64,000 nt of DNA from a virus, in IMG/VR virus record IMGVR_UViG_3300040801_003393, positions 46,539-110,538 of that record, one strand, 5' to 3'. Shown piece after piece: positions 30,181 through 39,040 of this stretch. Both the position numbers and the translations under genes were made by a program. Numbering within the stretch: position 1 is the stretch's first letter; each line of letters opens with the position of its first letter. Below the pieces are notes generated by a model that was given only the letters and a program-made list of their open reading frames with translations, did no database searches and had not been told where the DNA came from.

Positions 30181-31841
30181 ATTTAAAAGAAATTCTATCT
30201 AAGATAGAAACAGAATACGATGTGATTACAATTATTGAACTAAATCAATGGCGCGAGTTGCCTTTTTATAAACGAGAATCCTGGTTAAAGAAAGCGTTAT
30301 ACCAAGCAAGGAAAGATGTTTATCAAAATAAAGAAAGAATTGTGCTGACGTTAACGGTTGATTACCAGGCAGATTTAATTTTAGAAATTGTAGAGCGTCT
30401 TATATTTGAAATTGATATTAGTGATTTTTTTGTTACATTCATTACTAATCTTAATCTATCCAGCGACCGAATTTCAATAATTAGGTGTGATAACCCAGTT
30501 ATAACTGTCGTTGATGGCGATGATGTAGAAATGAAATTGATTAAAAAACTTTCCCCGGGATATATTTCCATCGCACCAGAAAAAAGAGATATATCTACAT
30601 TGACTAATTCACAGGCAAATTTACTTTTAGAAAGTGAGACATTTTGTATGTATCCTTGGATACATTTACATGCATACCCAACAGGCGAAGCCTGGCCATG
30701 TTGTCATGCTGAGAGATCTCCAGGAGAACTTGGTTCCTGTCGGGAACAATCACTTCAGGAATTGTGGAATAGTCCGAAACAAAAGCAGCTAAGAAAAGAC
30801 ATGTTAGCCGGGGTCCCAAATAGTTATTGTATTCGTTGTTATGAACGGGAAAAAAGTGGATTTTTTTCTGGCAGGCAATGTGCCAATAAACACCACGGTC
30901 ACCATATAAATCGAGTTGATCATACAAAAGAGGACGGGCATTTAGATCAATTCGAAATGACATATTGGGATATTCGTTTTTCTAATTTGTGTAATCTTAA
31001 ATGTCGCTCATGCGGACATATATTTTCATCTACTTGGTATCAAGATCAAGTTGCATTGGCCGGACCGGATTGGGGCAAGAAAAATAAACCGTTACAAATT
31101 GCTGGACGTTACGAAGGAGATTTATTCCAGCAACTATTAGAACATGTTGATCGTGTTGAACAAATATATTTTGCAGGTGGTGAACCATTGATGATGGAAG
31201 AGCATTACGCTATATTAGATGAACTTGAAAAGCGTAATATGTTCCATGTTCGGTTAATTTACAATACAAATTTTACAAAAACAAAATTTAAGGATAGAGA
31301 GGTTTTTGATTATTGGCGTAAGTTTAAGTCAGTGTCGGTCGGCGCAAGTTTAGACGCAATGGGTCCGAGAGCAGAGTACATACGATCTGGAACTAAGTGG
31401 GAAACAATAGAATCCAATCGCAAGCGAATGATGGAAATTTGCCCTGAGGTAGACTTCTATGTTAGTGCTACTCTTAGTATCATGAACGCATTGCATTTGC
31501 CCGATTTCCATCGCGAATGGGTAGATAAAGGTTTTATTAGAGGACAAGACTTTAATGTTAATATTCTTCAGGATCCGGCATTTTATCGAATCGATATTGC
31601 GCCTCAAGAAATGAAGAAAGAAATCGAACACCGATATATAGAACACCTACTTTGGCTCAAGGGGCAAGATCACATTGAGCGTGCAACCAATGGATTTGAA
31701 AGTGCTATTAGATATATGAATGCAACAGATAACTCATACCTAATAGGTAAATTTTGGGAGAGAACTCTGCAATTAGATGAACTGCGCAATGAATGTATAT
31801 ATGATTATATTCCTGAGTTGAAGAGGTTACACAATGACTGA
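30177..31841 (+). CDS. Radical SAM protein 3, with extra N-terminal domain
   Basis: A 554-residue protein. Residues 1-150 form an extra domain (YQNKERIVLTL, FEIDISDFFVTFI) shared with protein 4. Residues 157-221 carry the SPASM-like set C157, C175/C176, C218, C221 in the framework CMYPWIHL..PTGEAWPCC..LQELWNS..CIRC, very close to the classical SPASM signature. The radical SAM motif CNLKCRSC (C272, C276, C279) and FAGGEP come after it. This order, auxiliary domain first, is the reverse of most SPASM enzymes. ATGA overlap upstream; 8-base overlap downstream. Confidence 0.85.
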   Translation: MNLKEILSKIETEYDVITIIELNQWRELPFYKRESWLKKALYQARKDVYQNKERIVLTLTVDYQADLILEIVERLIFEIDISDFFVTFITNLNLSSDRISIIRCDNPVITVVDGDDVEMKLIKKLSPGYISIAPEKRDISTLTNSQANLLLESETFCMYPWIHLHAYPTGEAWPCCHAERSPGELGSCREQSLQELWNSPKQKQLRKDMLAGVPNSYCIRCYEREKSGFFSGRQCANKHHGHHINRVDHTKEDGHLDQFEMTYWDIRFSNLCNLKCRSCGHIFSSTWYQDQVALAGPDWGKKNKPLQIAGRYEGDLFQQLLEHVDRVEQIYFAGGEPLMMEEHYAILDELEKRNMFHVRLIYNTNFTKTKFKDREVFDYWRKFKSVSVGASLDAMGPRAEYIRSGTKWETIESNRKRMMEICPEVDFYVSATLSIMNALHLPDFHREWVDKGFIRGQDFNVNILQDPAFYRIDIAPQEMKKEIEHRYIEHLLWLKGQDHIERATNGFESAIRYMNATDNSYLIGKFWERTLQLDELRNECIYDYIPELKRLHND

Positions 31842-33411
31842 GTATCGACGATTAGCCACAATAAATGCCAATGAATTTAGGTCAAAGTTCGAACTTATTA
31901 AAGAACTAAAAAAATATTATAAAGAAGAATATCAAAATGACGAAAGAATAGTTGTTAACATCAATGAAACATTTAATAATAGCATCTACGGTGACCATCT
32001 TTCGATGTTACAACTTGCATTGAATGATATTGATATATCAAACTTTTTTATTCTAGTTAATAGTAATGATAACAATATTAAAGAACATGTTAAGTGGGTT
32101 ACTGATAACCTGAGTTACGATACAGTTTCTGTGCAAATTTCAGAAACCAACAATGATAGATACCAGGCAACAAGATCCCAATTAAAAACCAGATATCCTC
32201 AATTAAATATCCCAACTGAGTCTTTTTGTGTGTTGCCATGGATTAGTCTTGAAGCCGGGCCAATTGGCACGGTTCGTCCTTGTTGCTTAACAGACGACGA
32301 AATAAAAGACGAGTACGACCAACCTTATACGTTAACAGAAAATTCACTGAGCGAAATACATAATTCAGAGTGGATGCAAATTTTACGTTCAGAATTTCTT
32401 CAGGGTAAGAAGCCAACGACTTGTCGAAAGTGCTGGGACACAGAAGCCGCAGGTATTAAAAGCAAGAGACAACATATGCAAGACCGGTTAAAGGAGATCC
32501 TGGCTACGGAAATAAAATGGACAGAAGATGCAAAATCACTAATGTTTCTTGATTTAAAACTTGGAAATATCTGCAACTTAAAGTGCCGTATTTGCGGAAG
32601 TTGGTCTAGTTCAACTTTTGCTACAGAAGAATTAGAACAAGTTAAAAGTAAGAAAGATAGTTGGCATTATGTAATGCTATCGCAAGGACGCTGGCCGCGT
32701 ACATCGCCACACTTTTGGGAAGACCTATATAAGATGAGTTCAGACTTGCGGTATATTGAATTTACCGGTGGTGAACCATTTATGATTAAAGAGCACTTTG
32801 CATATTTGCAATACCTAGTCGACCAGGGTTTTGCACAAAACATCGAAATACATTATAACACAAATGGAACACAGTGGCCAGAAGAGCATATACACTTATG
32901 GAAACATTTTAAGTTAGTTGAAATTGCTTTCTCAATTGACAATATTGGAATTCGATTCGAATACGAAAGAACAAATGCTACGTGGCCGGAGGTTGTTTAT
33001 AACCTAAAACATTTCTTTGAACTGCGTAACAAAAACAAAAATATTCAGTTGCAATTATGTACAACCATTAATATTTATAATGTTTTGTACTTAGAAAGCA
33101 TCTGCCATTGGGAATTTTTTGATAAGTTTGATTTTGTTTATTGGAATATGTTACATAATAGCCCAGAAAATTGCATTCAAGCGTTGCCGCCTTCAGTGAA
33201 GTCCGCTGTGGCTGCAACACTACGTCGCGCGAAGGTTGACGAAAAAACTCGTCAAGAGTTTGATAAAGTCATTGAATTCATGAATAGATCAAACGGTGTG
33301 TTTCCTAAAGCAGTTACAGATCGAATCGACGAATTAGATGAGAGAAGAGACCATAGTTTGCGTTCTACTCATCCCGAATTATATAGGCTCTTATATGAAG
33401 AGGCCAACTAA
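31834..33411 (+). CDS. Radical SAM protein 4, with the shared N-terminal domain
   Basis: A 525-residue paralogue of protein 3. The N-terminal domain (YQNDERIVVNI, LNDIDISNFFILV) matches that of protein 3. Auxiliary cysteines are C132, C150/C151, C197 and C200 in CVLPWISL..GTVRPCC..CRKCW. The radical SAM motif is CNLKCRIC (C247, C251, C254) with FTGGEPFM. Its ATG overlaps the end of protein 3 by 8 bases, so the two are co-translated and could form a heterodimer. Confidence 0.85.
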   Translation: MTEYRRLATINANEFRSKFELIKELKKYYKEEYQNDERIVVNINETFNNSIYGDHLSMLQLALNDIDISNFFILVNSNDNNIKEHVKWVTDNLSYDTVSVQISETNNDRYQATRSQLKTRYPQLNIPTESFCVLPWISLEAGPIGTVRPCCLTDDEIKDEYDQPYTLTENSLSEIHNSEWMQILRSEFLQGKKPTTCRKCWDTEAAGIKSKRQHMQDRLKEILATEIKWTEDAKSLMFLDLKLGNICNLKCRICGSWSSSTFATEELEQVKSKKDSWHYVMLSQGRWPRTSPHFWEDLYKMSSDLRYIEFTGGEPFMIKEHFAYLQYLVDQGFAQNIEIHYNTNGTQWPEEHIHLWKHFKLVEIAFSIDNIGIRFEYERTNATWPEVVYNLKHFFELRNKNKNIQLQLCTTINIYNVLYLESICHWEFFDKFDFVYWNMLHNSPENCIQALPPSVKSAVAATLRRAKVDEKTRQEFDKVIEFMNRSNGVFPKAVTDRIDELDERRDHSLRSTHPELYRLLYEEAN

Positions 33412-34723
33412 TAAACCAGATAATTTGTGTATGGCTCCTTGGACCCATACATATCTTTCTCCGCAAACAGAACGACGAATGTGTTGTGCAAGTAGAGAAC
33501 CAGCACAGAACTTTGAGCAGTACATTGATACTGCCGCAGGGTCTGGCCAGTATGAACCATTAACTCTTGAAGAGCACTGGAATGGTGATCATATGCGTTC
33601 AGTACGTCGACGTATGATGTACGGAGAAATATTGCCAGAGTGTGAGGTATGCAATCATAAGTTATTAAACACTGATGTTTACCGTGATTACTTCTGGCAT
33701 CTATTTAAACACAAGTATGATGACATATGGGACTTAACCGACGAGTCGGGCTATACAGAGATGGAACCGATTAGTTGGGACTATAGATTTTCAAACTTGT
33801 GTAACTTTGCATGTATGCAATGTGGTGATATGCTAAGTTCGCAATGGGAAGCGGAAGAGCGCAAACATGATATGATTAACTGGCACGATTCTAAAAATAA
33901 TTGGATGAAGCCAGAGATACGTTCTCAAATTAAAGACTTTCAAGTAACACAAATCAACGAAGAATTTTCCAAAGCAGTTGAAGAACATCGAGTAGAAGAA
34001 ATATACTGGGTTGGTGGTGAGCCGTTGATGATGGAAGAACACTGGCGGTATATGAAACGTATTGTTGACTTAAATGACGGCGGAAGAGTTTATGCAAGAT
34101 ACAATACAAACTTGTCGAGAGTAGAGTACAAAGGAGTACATTTGTATCGAGATATATTACCATATATTCGTGACTGGCAAATATGTGCAAGCATTGATGG
34201 GTTAGGCGAAATAGGCGAGTATATACGTTACGGGTTAAGCGAATCGGTATTTTTAGACAATTACTATGCAGGACTGGAGATTGCAAAGAACCCTCGCAAC
34301 ATGCGGTTGGATTTTACTTTAACCCTGCCAGGATTATTTTGCATGAAGGATATGTTTAATTTAAGTAAAGAAACAAATACAACCTTATTGTCAAAAGTAA
34401 CATTTGCGTTTAGCCCAGACATTATGATGTCACCACTTATGTTACCACGTACAATACTAGAACGAATAGTTAAAGAGTTCTTAACATGGGCAGATAATGA
34501 GGGCTGGGATAATAATCAACGCCCATTAATTGATGTATTGCAAAACTTATTAAATCGTCCTACGTTTGAGGAACGGTGGCCAGAACAATTTAGAGAAGGC
34601 CAAGTTAAAGGTAAAAATCGTACTAAACGGATCGAGTCGATTAGGTTGCAATCTTGCACCTTAGAAGATATACTTAGAACAGAGGACACGGAAGCATATG
34701 AATGGTACAAAAGTATTGCTTGA
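33395..34723 (+). CDS. Radical SAM protein 5
   Basis: A 442-residue protein without the extra N-terminal domain. The auxiliary motif is at the very start: C12, C30/C31, C83 and C86 in LCMAPWTH..RRMCC..CEVC. The radical SAM motif is CNFACMQC (C136, C140, C143) and VGGEPLMMEEH follows, matching protein 3 (AGGEPLMMEEH). The start at 33395 overlaps protein 4 by 17 bases; upstream in-frame codons give a peptide with no homology to the others. No strong ribosome site, consistent with translational coupling. Confidence 0.82.
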   Translation: MKRPTNKPDNLCMAPWTHTYLSPQTERRMCCASREPAQNFEQYIDTAAGSGQYEPLTLEEHWNGDHMRSVRRRMMYGEILPECEVCNHKLLNTDVYRDYFWHLFKHKYDDIWDLTDESGYTEMEPISWDYRFSNLCNFACMQCGDMLSSQWEAEERKHDMINWHDSKNNWMKPEIRSQIKDFQVTQINEEFSKAVEEHRVEEIYWVGGEPLMMEEHWRYMKRIVDLNDGGRVYARYNTNLSRVEYKGVHLYRDILPYIRDWQICASIDGLGEIGEYIRYGLSESVFLDNYYAGLEIAKNPRNMRLDFTLTLPGLFCMKDMFNLSKETNTTLLSKVTFAFSPDIMMSPLMLPRTILERIVKEFLTWADNEGWDNNQRPLIDVLQNLLNRPTFEERWPEQFREGQVKGKNRTKRIESIRLQSCTLEDILRTEDTEAYEWYKSIA

Positions 34724-35801
34724 TGAGATTGAAATTCAATTAAGAAACATCGATACTGGGCACTTACATACAATTTACATTGATGTATTTGATACCTCGC
34801 TATCGAGAAAATGGTATGCAGCATTAAACGGGTTATTAGAAAATAAGAATCACCTGGAAAAGAATTATTGCTTCATGGGTTTTGCTGATTATGCTCGCAA
34901 TGGCGAGTATATACTAAACAAAGTTAACGAGTCTATTGCTGCTATTAATGAGGCAGACTTAGGATACGTCATAAACGATAACTTTACAATGGACAATTCG
35001 CTTGAAAGCGGAGAAGTCGGGCCTAACCTCCCAGGACGAAAAATTATACACGACAAGTTTAATTGGCTCCATCGATACTTTGAAGACCTTCAAGGAACGT
35101 TTGGCCACGGCGGTAGCGGTTCATCATTTTATAACCGTGCTGATCCCAAAACAAAATGGCATATACGTCAACTTAATTTGCTTTGTCACGAATTTGAAAG
35201 TTGGGCACTATCGTATAGAAAAGTAATTGAAGCGCCCGAGTGGCAACGTCCATCGACATTAATGTGTTGGATAAATGCTCCGCGCTTTGAATTAACAGAA
35301 GAAGATTATGAAAGTTTTGGAATTGAAACATTAAATCGTCCGTATGGTGGTGTACACGTTGGTGTAAATAAAGCAGTCGGAAAGCACCACTGGGAGGTTT
35401 TTGTTGACGAGGGCGATGCATATGATCGATCCAAGGATGAAACCGTAACCTCAGTATTACGACCGCAATCACAAGCCGCTGGAGACTTTGATATTGAGTG
35501 GGGAAAAGGTGTTGCTGAATTTAGTTTCCATAAAGAAAAAATAGAAAAGTTTCAGCAATGGCTTATTAAAAACGGATGGGATCCAGAAGATAAAAGTTTA
35601 ACAATTGGACATCCACAAGTAGGACAAGTTAATTTGATTAAATCGTTTGGTACCAGTGATCCTGCTACCGGCTGGGAAATTTTAAATAATCACCTAGATG
35701 TTTACTCGGTTCATACTAGTGAAGCAAGAGCGGAGTATCCATACCATTGGTCCGATAAGGATTATATGGAGCAACAAGTAAAGGCATTAGGAGGCAGGTA
35801 A
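34698..35801 (+). CDS. Unrecognised protein (367 aa) in the radical SAM unit
   Basis: The frame opens inside the end of radical SAM protein 5 (26-base overlap). Visible segments are FMGFADYARNGEYI, a Gly-rich loop TFGHGGSGSSFYNRAD, WHIRQLNLLCHEFESW and PYGGVHVGVNKAVGKHHWEVF. The several His/Asp pairs could bind a metal, but no family motif is certain. There is no signal peptide or membrane segment. Its fixed place between the radical SAM genes and the carbamoyltransferase suggests a role in the same pathway. Function unknown. Confidence 0.7.
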   Translation: MNGTKVLLDEIEIQLRNIDTGHLHTIYIDVFDTSLSRKWYAALNGLLENKNHLEKNYCFMGFADYARNGEYILNKVNESIAAINEADLGYVINDNFTMDNSLESGEVGPNLPGRKIIHDKFNWLHRYFEDLQGTFGHGGSGSSFYNRADPKTKWHIRQLNLLCHEFESWALSYRKVIEAPEWQRPSTLMCWINAPRFELTEEDYESFGIETLNRPYGGVHVGVNKAVGKHHWEVFVDEGDAYDRSKDETVTSVLRPQSQAAGDFDIEWGKGVAEFSFHKEKIEKFQQWLIKNGWDPEDKSLTIGHPQVGQVNLIKSFGTSDPATGWEILNNHLDVYSVHTSEARAEYPYHWSDKDYMEQQVKALGGR

Positions 35802-35905
35802 TGTTTAATTGGATAAAAAGAATAATTAATAAAATTAAACTAGAAGTTCGTTATCGAAAAAAGATGAAAGAACTAAAAAAGAAAGACCCGTTTATCTATA
35901 AATGA
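35801..35905 (+). CDS. Very small basic protein (34 aa)
   Basis: MFNWIKRIINKIKLEVRYRKKM then a Lys-rich end KDPFIYK. It has a perfect AGGAGG six bases before the ATG and is coupled on both sides (TAATG with the previous stop, ATGA with the carbamoyltransferase start), which argues that it is translated. The N-terminal 14 residues are amphipathic. It could be a membrane-surface peptide, a small subunit or a modification substrate. Confidence 0.6.
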   Translation: MFNWIKRIINKIKLEVRYRKKMKELKKKDPFIYK

Positions 35906-37419
35906 AAAATATATTAGGAATATCGGCTGGATTCCATGACGCAGGGCTTTCAGTAATAAGTCCGGCCGGCGACATTTTGTTTGCAAGTCACGCCGAGAGA
36001 TTTTCAAAGAAAAAACATGACGCTGAAATGTGTACGCATATGGTAAATTATGCAATGCAGTTTGGCGAAGTTGATACGATTGCATATTATGAAAGGCCAT
36101 GGTTAAAAAACTTAAGAATGGTCAGGTCAGGCCAAGGGGCTGATTCGCCATGGCAATTAAAAAATGTATTAAATAAACATTTGTTTTTTCATCCAAAGTT
36201 AGTCAACAATGCAAATTTAAAGGCATTCGGTCATCATCTATCACACGCAGCAGCAGGCTTTCAAACCTCGCCGTTTGATGATGCCACTGTGCTTGTTATT
36301 GATGCAATTGGTGAGTTTGATACAGTTAGTGTTTGGAATGCATGGTACGATAAAAAAGGTAATGCACAATACAAACTGCGGTGGAGGATGAAGTACCCAG
36401 ATTCTATTGGTATGTTTTATTCGGCTATGACTAAGTTCGTGGGATTACGCCCAATGGACGAAGAGTACATTTTAATGGGTATGGCTGCATACGGAAAAAA
36501 TATCGAAGTAGTTGGAAAGATGGCTGATCGCTTTTTAGCAGTACCAGACCCATCACATGAGCCATTCACTTTTAAGGATAATTTACATATCGGAGTTGAC
36601 ACCGACTGGATACAAAAAGAACATATCTCTGATTTTGATATTGCTATGGCCACCCAAGAAATATTAGAATGGCAATTACATCGAATCATGCTGAAGAGTA
36701 TGCAATATCGGAACTCTGGAAATTTAGTTTATATGGGTGGTGTAGCATTAAACTGTTTAGCAAATAGAGCCCTCGGACGATACTATAAAGATGTCTGGAT
36801 TATGCCAAACCCAGGCGATGCTGGTTCAAGTTTAGGTGCAGCAGCCCTAGCCTATAAAAAGAAACTTAACTGGAAAGATGCATATCTCGGTTATAACATC
36901 GAGGGCGAGTATCCAGTTAAACCTATAATTGATGAATTGATAGTTAATAAGATTGTTGGTGTAGCAAATGGTCGAGCCGAGTTTGGGCCAAGAGCATTAG
37001 GCAATAGATCTTTACTGGCAGATCCACGCGGCCACGATATTAAAGACAAAGTTAATGAAATTAAACGCAGGCAACAATTCCGCCCATTTGCTCCAGTCAT
37101 ACTTGAAGAACATGTGCGTGAATATTTCAATATGCCAACCGGGTTTAATACATCACCGTATATGCAAGTCGTTGCCAAGTGTAAGCGCCCAGATGAGTTT
37201 CCAGCGATCATACATGCCGACGGTACTAGTCGAGTACAAACGGTTGCTAATGATGGTTCCGGCATAAGAAAATTATTAGAAGCCTGGAAAGTTTATACCG
37301 GCTGTCCTATGCTACTAAACACATCACTGAACATTCGTGGCGAACCAATGGTTAATGATGTTAGTGACGCAAAACGATTTGAAGATTTGTATAAAGTAAA
37401 GGTTTTTACAAGTGTTTGA
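35902..37419 (+). CDS. Carbamoyltransferase, NodU/CmcH/TobZ family
   Basis: A 505-residue protein that should transfer a carbamoyl group from carbamoyl phosphate, through carbamoyl-AMP, to a hydroxyl of a sugar or natural product. The N-terminal Kae1-like domain begins with GISAGFHDAGLSV and has the metal-binding HHLSHAA (H111, H112, H115) and GGVALNC. The C-terminal YrdC-like domain shows AEFGPRALGNRS, RPFAPVI and LLNTSLNIRGEPMV. All key family motifs are present, so it is probably active. ATGA overlap upstream and GTG overlap downstream. Related genes occur in cyanophages; here the acceptor is probably the glycan or product made by this unit. Confidence 0.9.
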   Translation: MKNILGISAGFHDAGLSVISPAGDILFASHAERFSKKKHDAEMCTHMVNYAMQFGEVDTIAYYERPWLKNLRMVRSGQGADSPWQLKNVLNKHLFFHPKLVNNANLKAFGHHLSHAAAGFQTSPFDDATVLVIDAIGEFDTVSVWNAWYDKKGNAQYKLRWRMKYPDSIGMFYSAMTKFVGLRPMDEEYILMGMAAYGKNIEVVGKMADRFLAVPDPSHEPFTFKDNLHIGVDTDWIQKEHISDFDIAMATQEILEWQLHRIMLKSMQYRNSGNLVYMGGVALNCLANRALGRYYKDVWIMPNPGDAGSSLGAAALAYKKKLNWKDAYLGYNIEGEYPVKPIIDELIVNKIVGVANGRAEFGPRALGNRSLLADPRGHDIKDKVNEIKRRQQFRPFAPVILEEHVREYFNMPTGFNTSPYMQVVAKCKRPDEFPAIIHADGTSRVQTVANDGSGIRKLLEAWKVYTGCPMLLNTSLNIRGEPMVNDVSDAKRFEDLYKVKVFTSV

Positions 37420-39040
37420 CATTTTTTACATCCACAATCCACCACACGGAAGACTTGCTAGCATTGCTAAGCAGGTAGAAACAATAGCAGATGCCCGATC
37501 AGCGGCAAAAACCCGTTACTGTTGGGTTGTGGATGGCTTTAATAATTACGATGATTTTGATTTTCTATGGGAACCAAAACCCTGGGAAGCCAATCGAGAT
37601 CACGTATGGCCGTCACAGCATCAACAGCATGGCGGAACAATGTTGCTAACAAAAGATTGGGGAGGGGATACAAACTATAACCATCCTGTTGTTCCCCGCG
37701 TAACTGCACCCAACATCATTTATTTAGACATAGGCAATTCTGAATCAGACGAACAATACGACATACTTCAAAAGCAGTTTAACATAGTTAAGACGCGGTT
37801 TATAGCAGATTACCACGGTACGCTAAAACGTGTTATTAGTAAGATTGAAGAACCATATGTTTGGGTTATTGGTTCTGTTTGTGACTACGAAGAGTTTGAT
37901 TTTACTTGGCACCCAAGCGAATGGCAAAGAGATATGTTGCATGTATTTCCGTCGAGCGAACAAAAGTTTGGAGATACGTTTTATATCCCAGTACAAAAAT
38001 TCAAAGAAAACCCAGGAGAACTATTAGAATGGTTTGACACAATCTGTTTCCAAGATCAAACCGTACCTCGATTTGCCCCGCCTATTGTTTACAAGTCAAA
38101 GACCGATACAATTGCTGAGTTAGCTAAGTCAGCAAAGTTCAATGGACCAATTGGTGTATTAACAACTGATCCAACTCTGCAAATGTATCCTGAAGTAGTC
38201 CCGGCAATTAATCTTTGGAGGAAAGAAACAAGAACGATCGTTCCAATAACAAAGAGTCATTCTATTGCAGTATTTCCTCGTGATGCTTTAGCAGATGTTA
38301 AACATGAAGTCTATGATTACCCCTACATTGATAAATCGCTAGAAAACAAATACGGTGAGCCACCGCTTGATGTAGTATTTTTAAGCAACGGCGAAACAAA
38401 TGCCGAAGAAAATTTAGCATACCTCAAAGAACATTTGCCAGAGAAAATGACATTACATGAAGTGTCTGGTATCAATGGTCGTGTTGCAGCATATCAAGCA
38501 TGTGCTGAGGCGGCCAACACTGACTGGTTGTTTATTGTTTGGGGTAAGTTAAAGATCAATAAACATTTTGATTGGTCTTGGCAGCCAGATCGGTTCCAGC
38601 AAGCAAAGCATTATATCTTCTATGCTCGCAACCCAGTAACTAATTTAGTTTATGGACACATGGGAATGGCTGCGTACAATAAACGATTAACATTAAAGAA
38701 CGATGGTAGCGGCTTAGATTTTATCATGTCCCAACCGCATGAGGTTGTACCGTTATTGTCTGGTACAGCCGAGTATGCCCATAATCCGTGGATGGCCTGG
38801 CGCACCTCATTTCGAGAGGTGTTGAAGTTAAAAAGTTTTGAGAAAACCGATGCCAAAGCAGCCACTCGACTTAACAGTTGGATGACCGTTGGCGATGGAG
38901 AATTTGGACAGTGGTCTTTGTTGGGCGCTAAAGACGGAATTGATTATTACAAGTCAGTTAATGGTAACTTTGAAAGTCTGAAATTGAGTTATGAGTGGGC
39001 CTGGCTTCGCGAACGATTTGACAAACTTTATCCTGGATAA
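37412..39040 (+). CDS. Triple-repeat glycosyltransferase-like protein
   Basis: A 542-residue protein with a GTG start 8 bases inside the carbamoyltransferase gene. Three diverged copies of one module are visible, each with a VWV/LFI strand, a DFDF or HFDW motif and a WxPxxW/WQPDRF segment: near residues 40-60 (YCWVVDGFNNYDDFDFLWEP), 150-170 (YVWVIGSVCDYEEFDFTWHP) and 370-390 (DWLFIVWGKLKINKHFDWSW). The last module continues into WRTSFREVLKL..WSLLGAKDG, matching the GT2-like protein at 26229. DxD motifs are poorly preserved in the copies, so some may only bind sugar. Its 3' end overlaps the convergent aminotransferase gene by 83 bases. Confidence 0.65.
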   Translation: MFDIFYIHNPPHGRLASIAKQVETIADARSAAKTRYCWVVDGFNNYDDFDFLWEPKPWEANRDHVWPSQHQQHGGTMLLTKDWGGDTNYNHPVVPRVTAPNIIYLDIGNSESDEQYDILQKQFNIVKTRFIADYHGTLKRVISKIEEPYVWVIGSVCDYEEFDFTWHPSEWQRDMLHVFPSSEQKFGDTFYIPVQKFKENPGELLEWFDTICFQDQTVPRFAPPIVYKSKTDTIAELAKSAKFNGPIGVLTTDPTLQMYPEVVPAINLWRKETRTIVPITKSHSIAVFPRDALADVKHEVYDYPYIDKSLENKYGEPPLDVVFLSNGETNAEENLAYLKEHLPEKMTLHEVSGINGRVAAYQACAEAANTDWLFIVWGKLKINKHFDWSWQPDRFQQAKHYIFYARNPVTNLVYGHMGMAAYNKRLTLKNDGSGLDFIMSQPHEVVPLLSGTAEYAHNPWMAWRTSFREVLKLKSFEKTDAKAATRLNSWMTVGDGEFGQWSLLGAKDGIDYYKSVNGNFESLKLSYEWAWLRERFDKLYPG

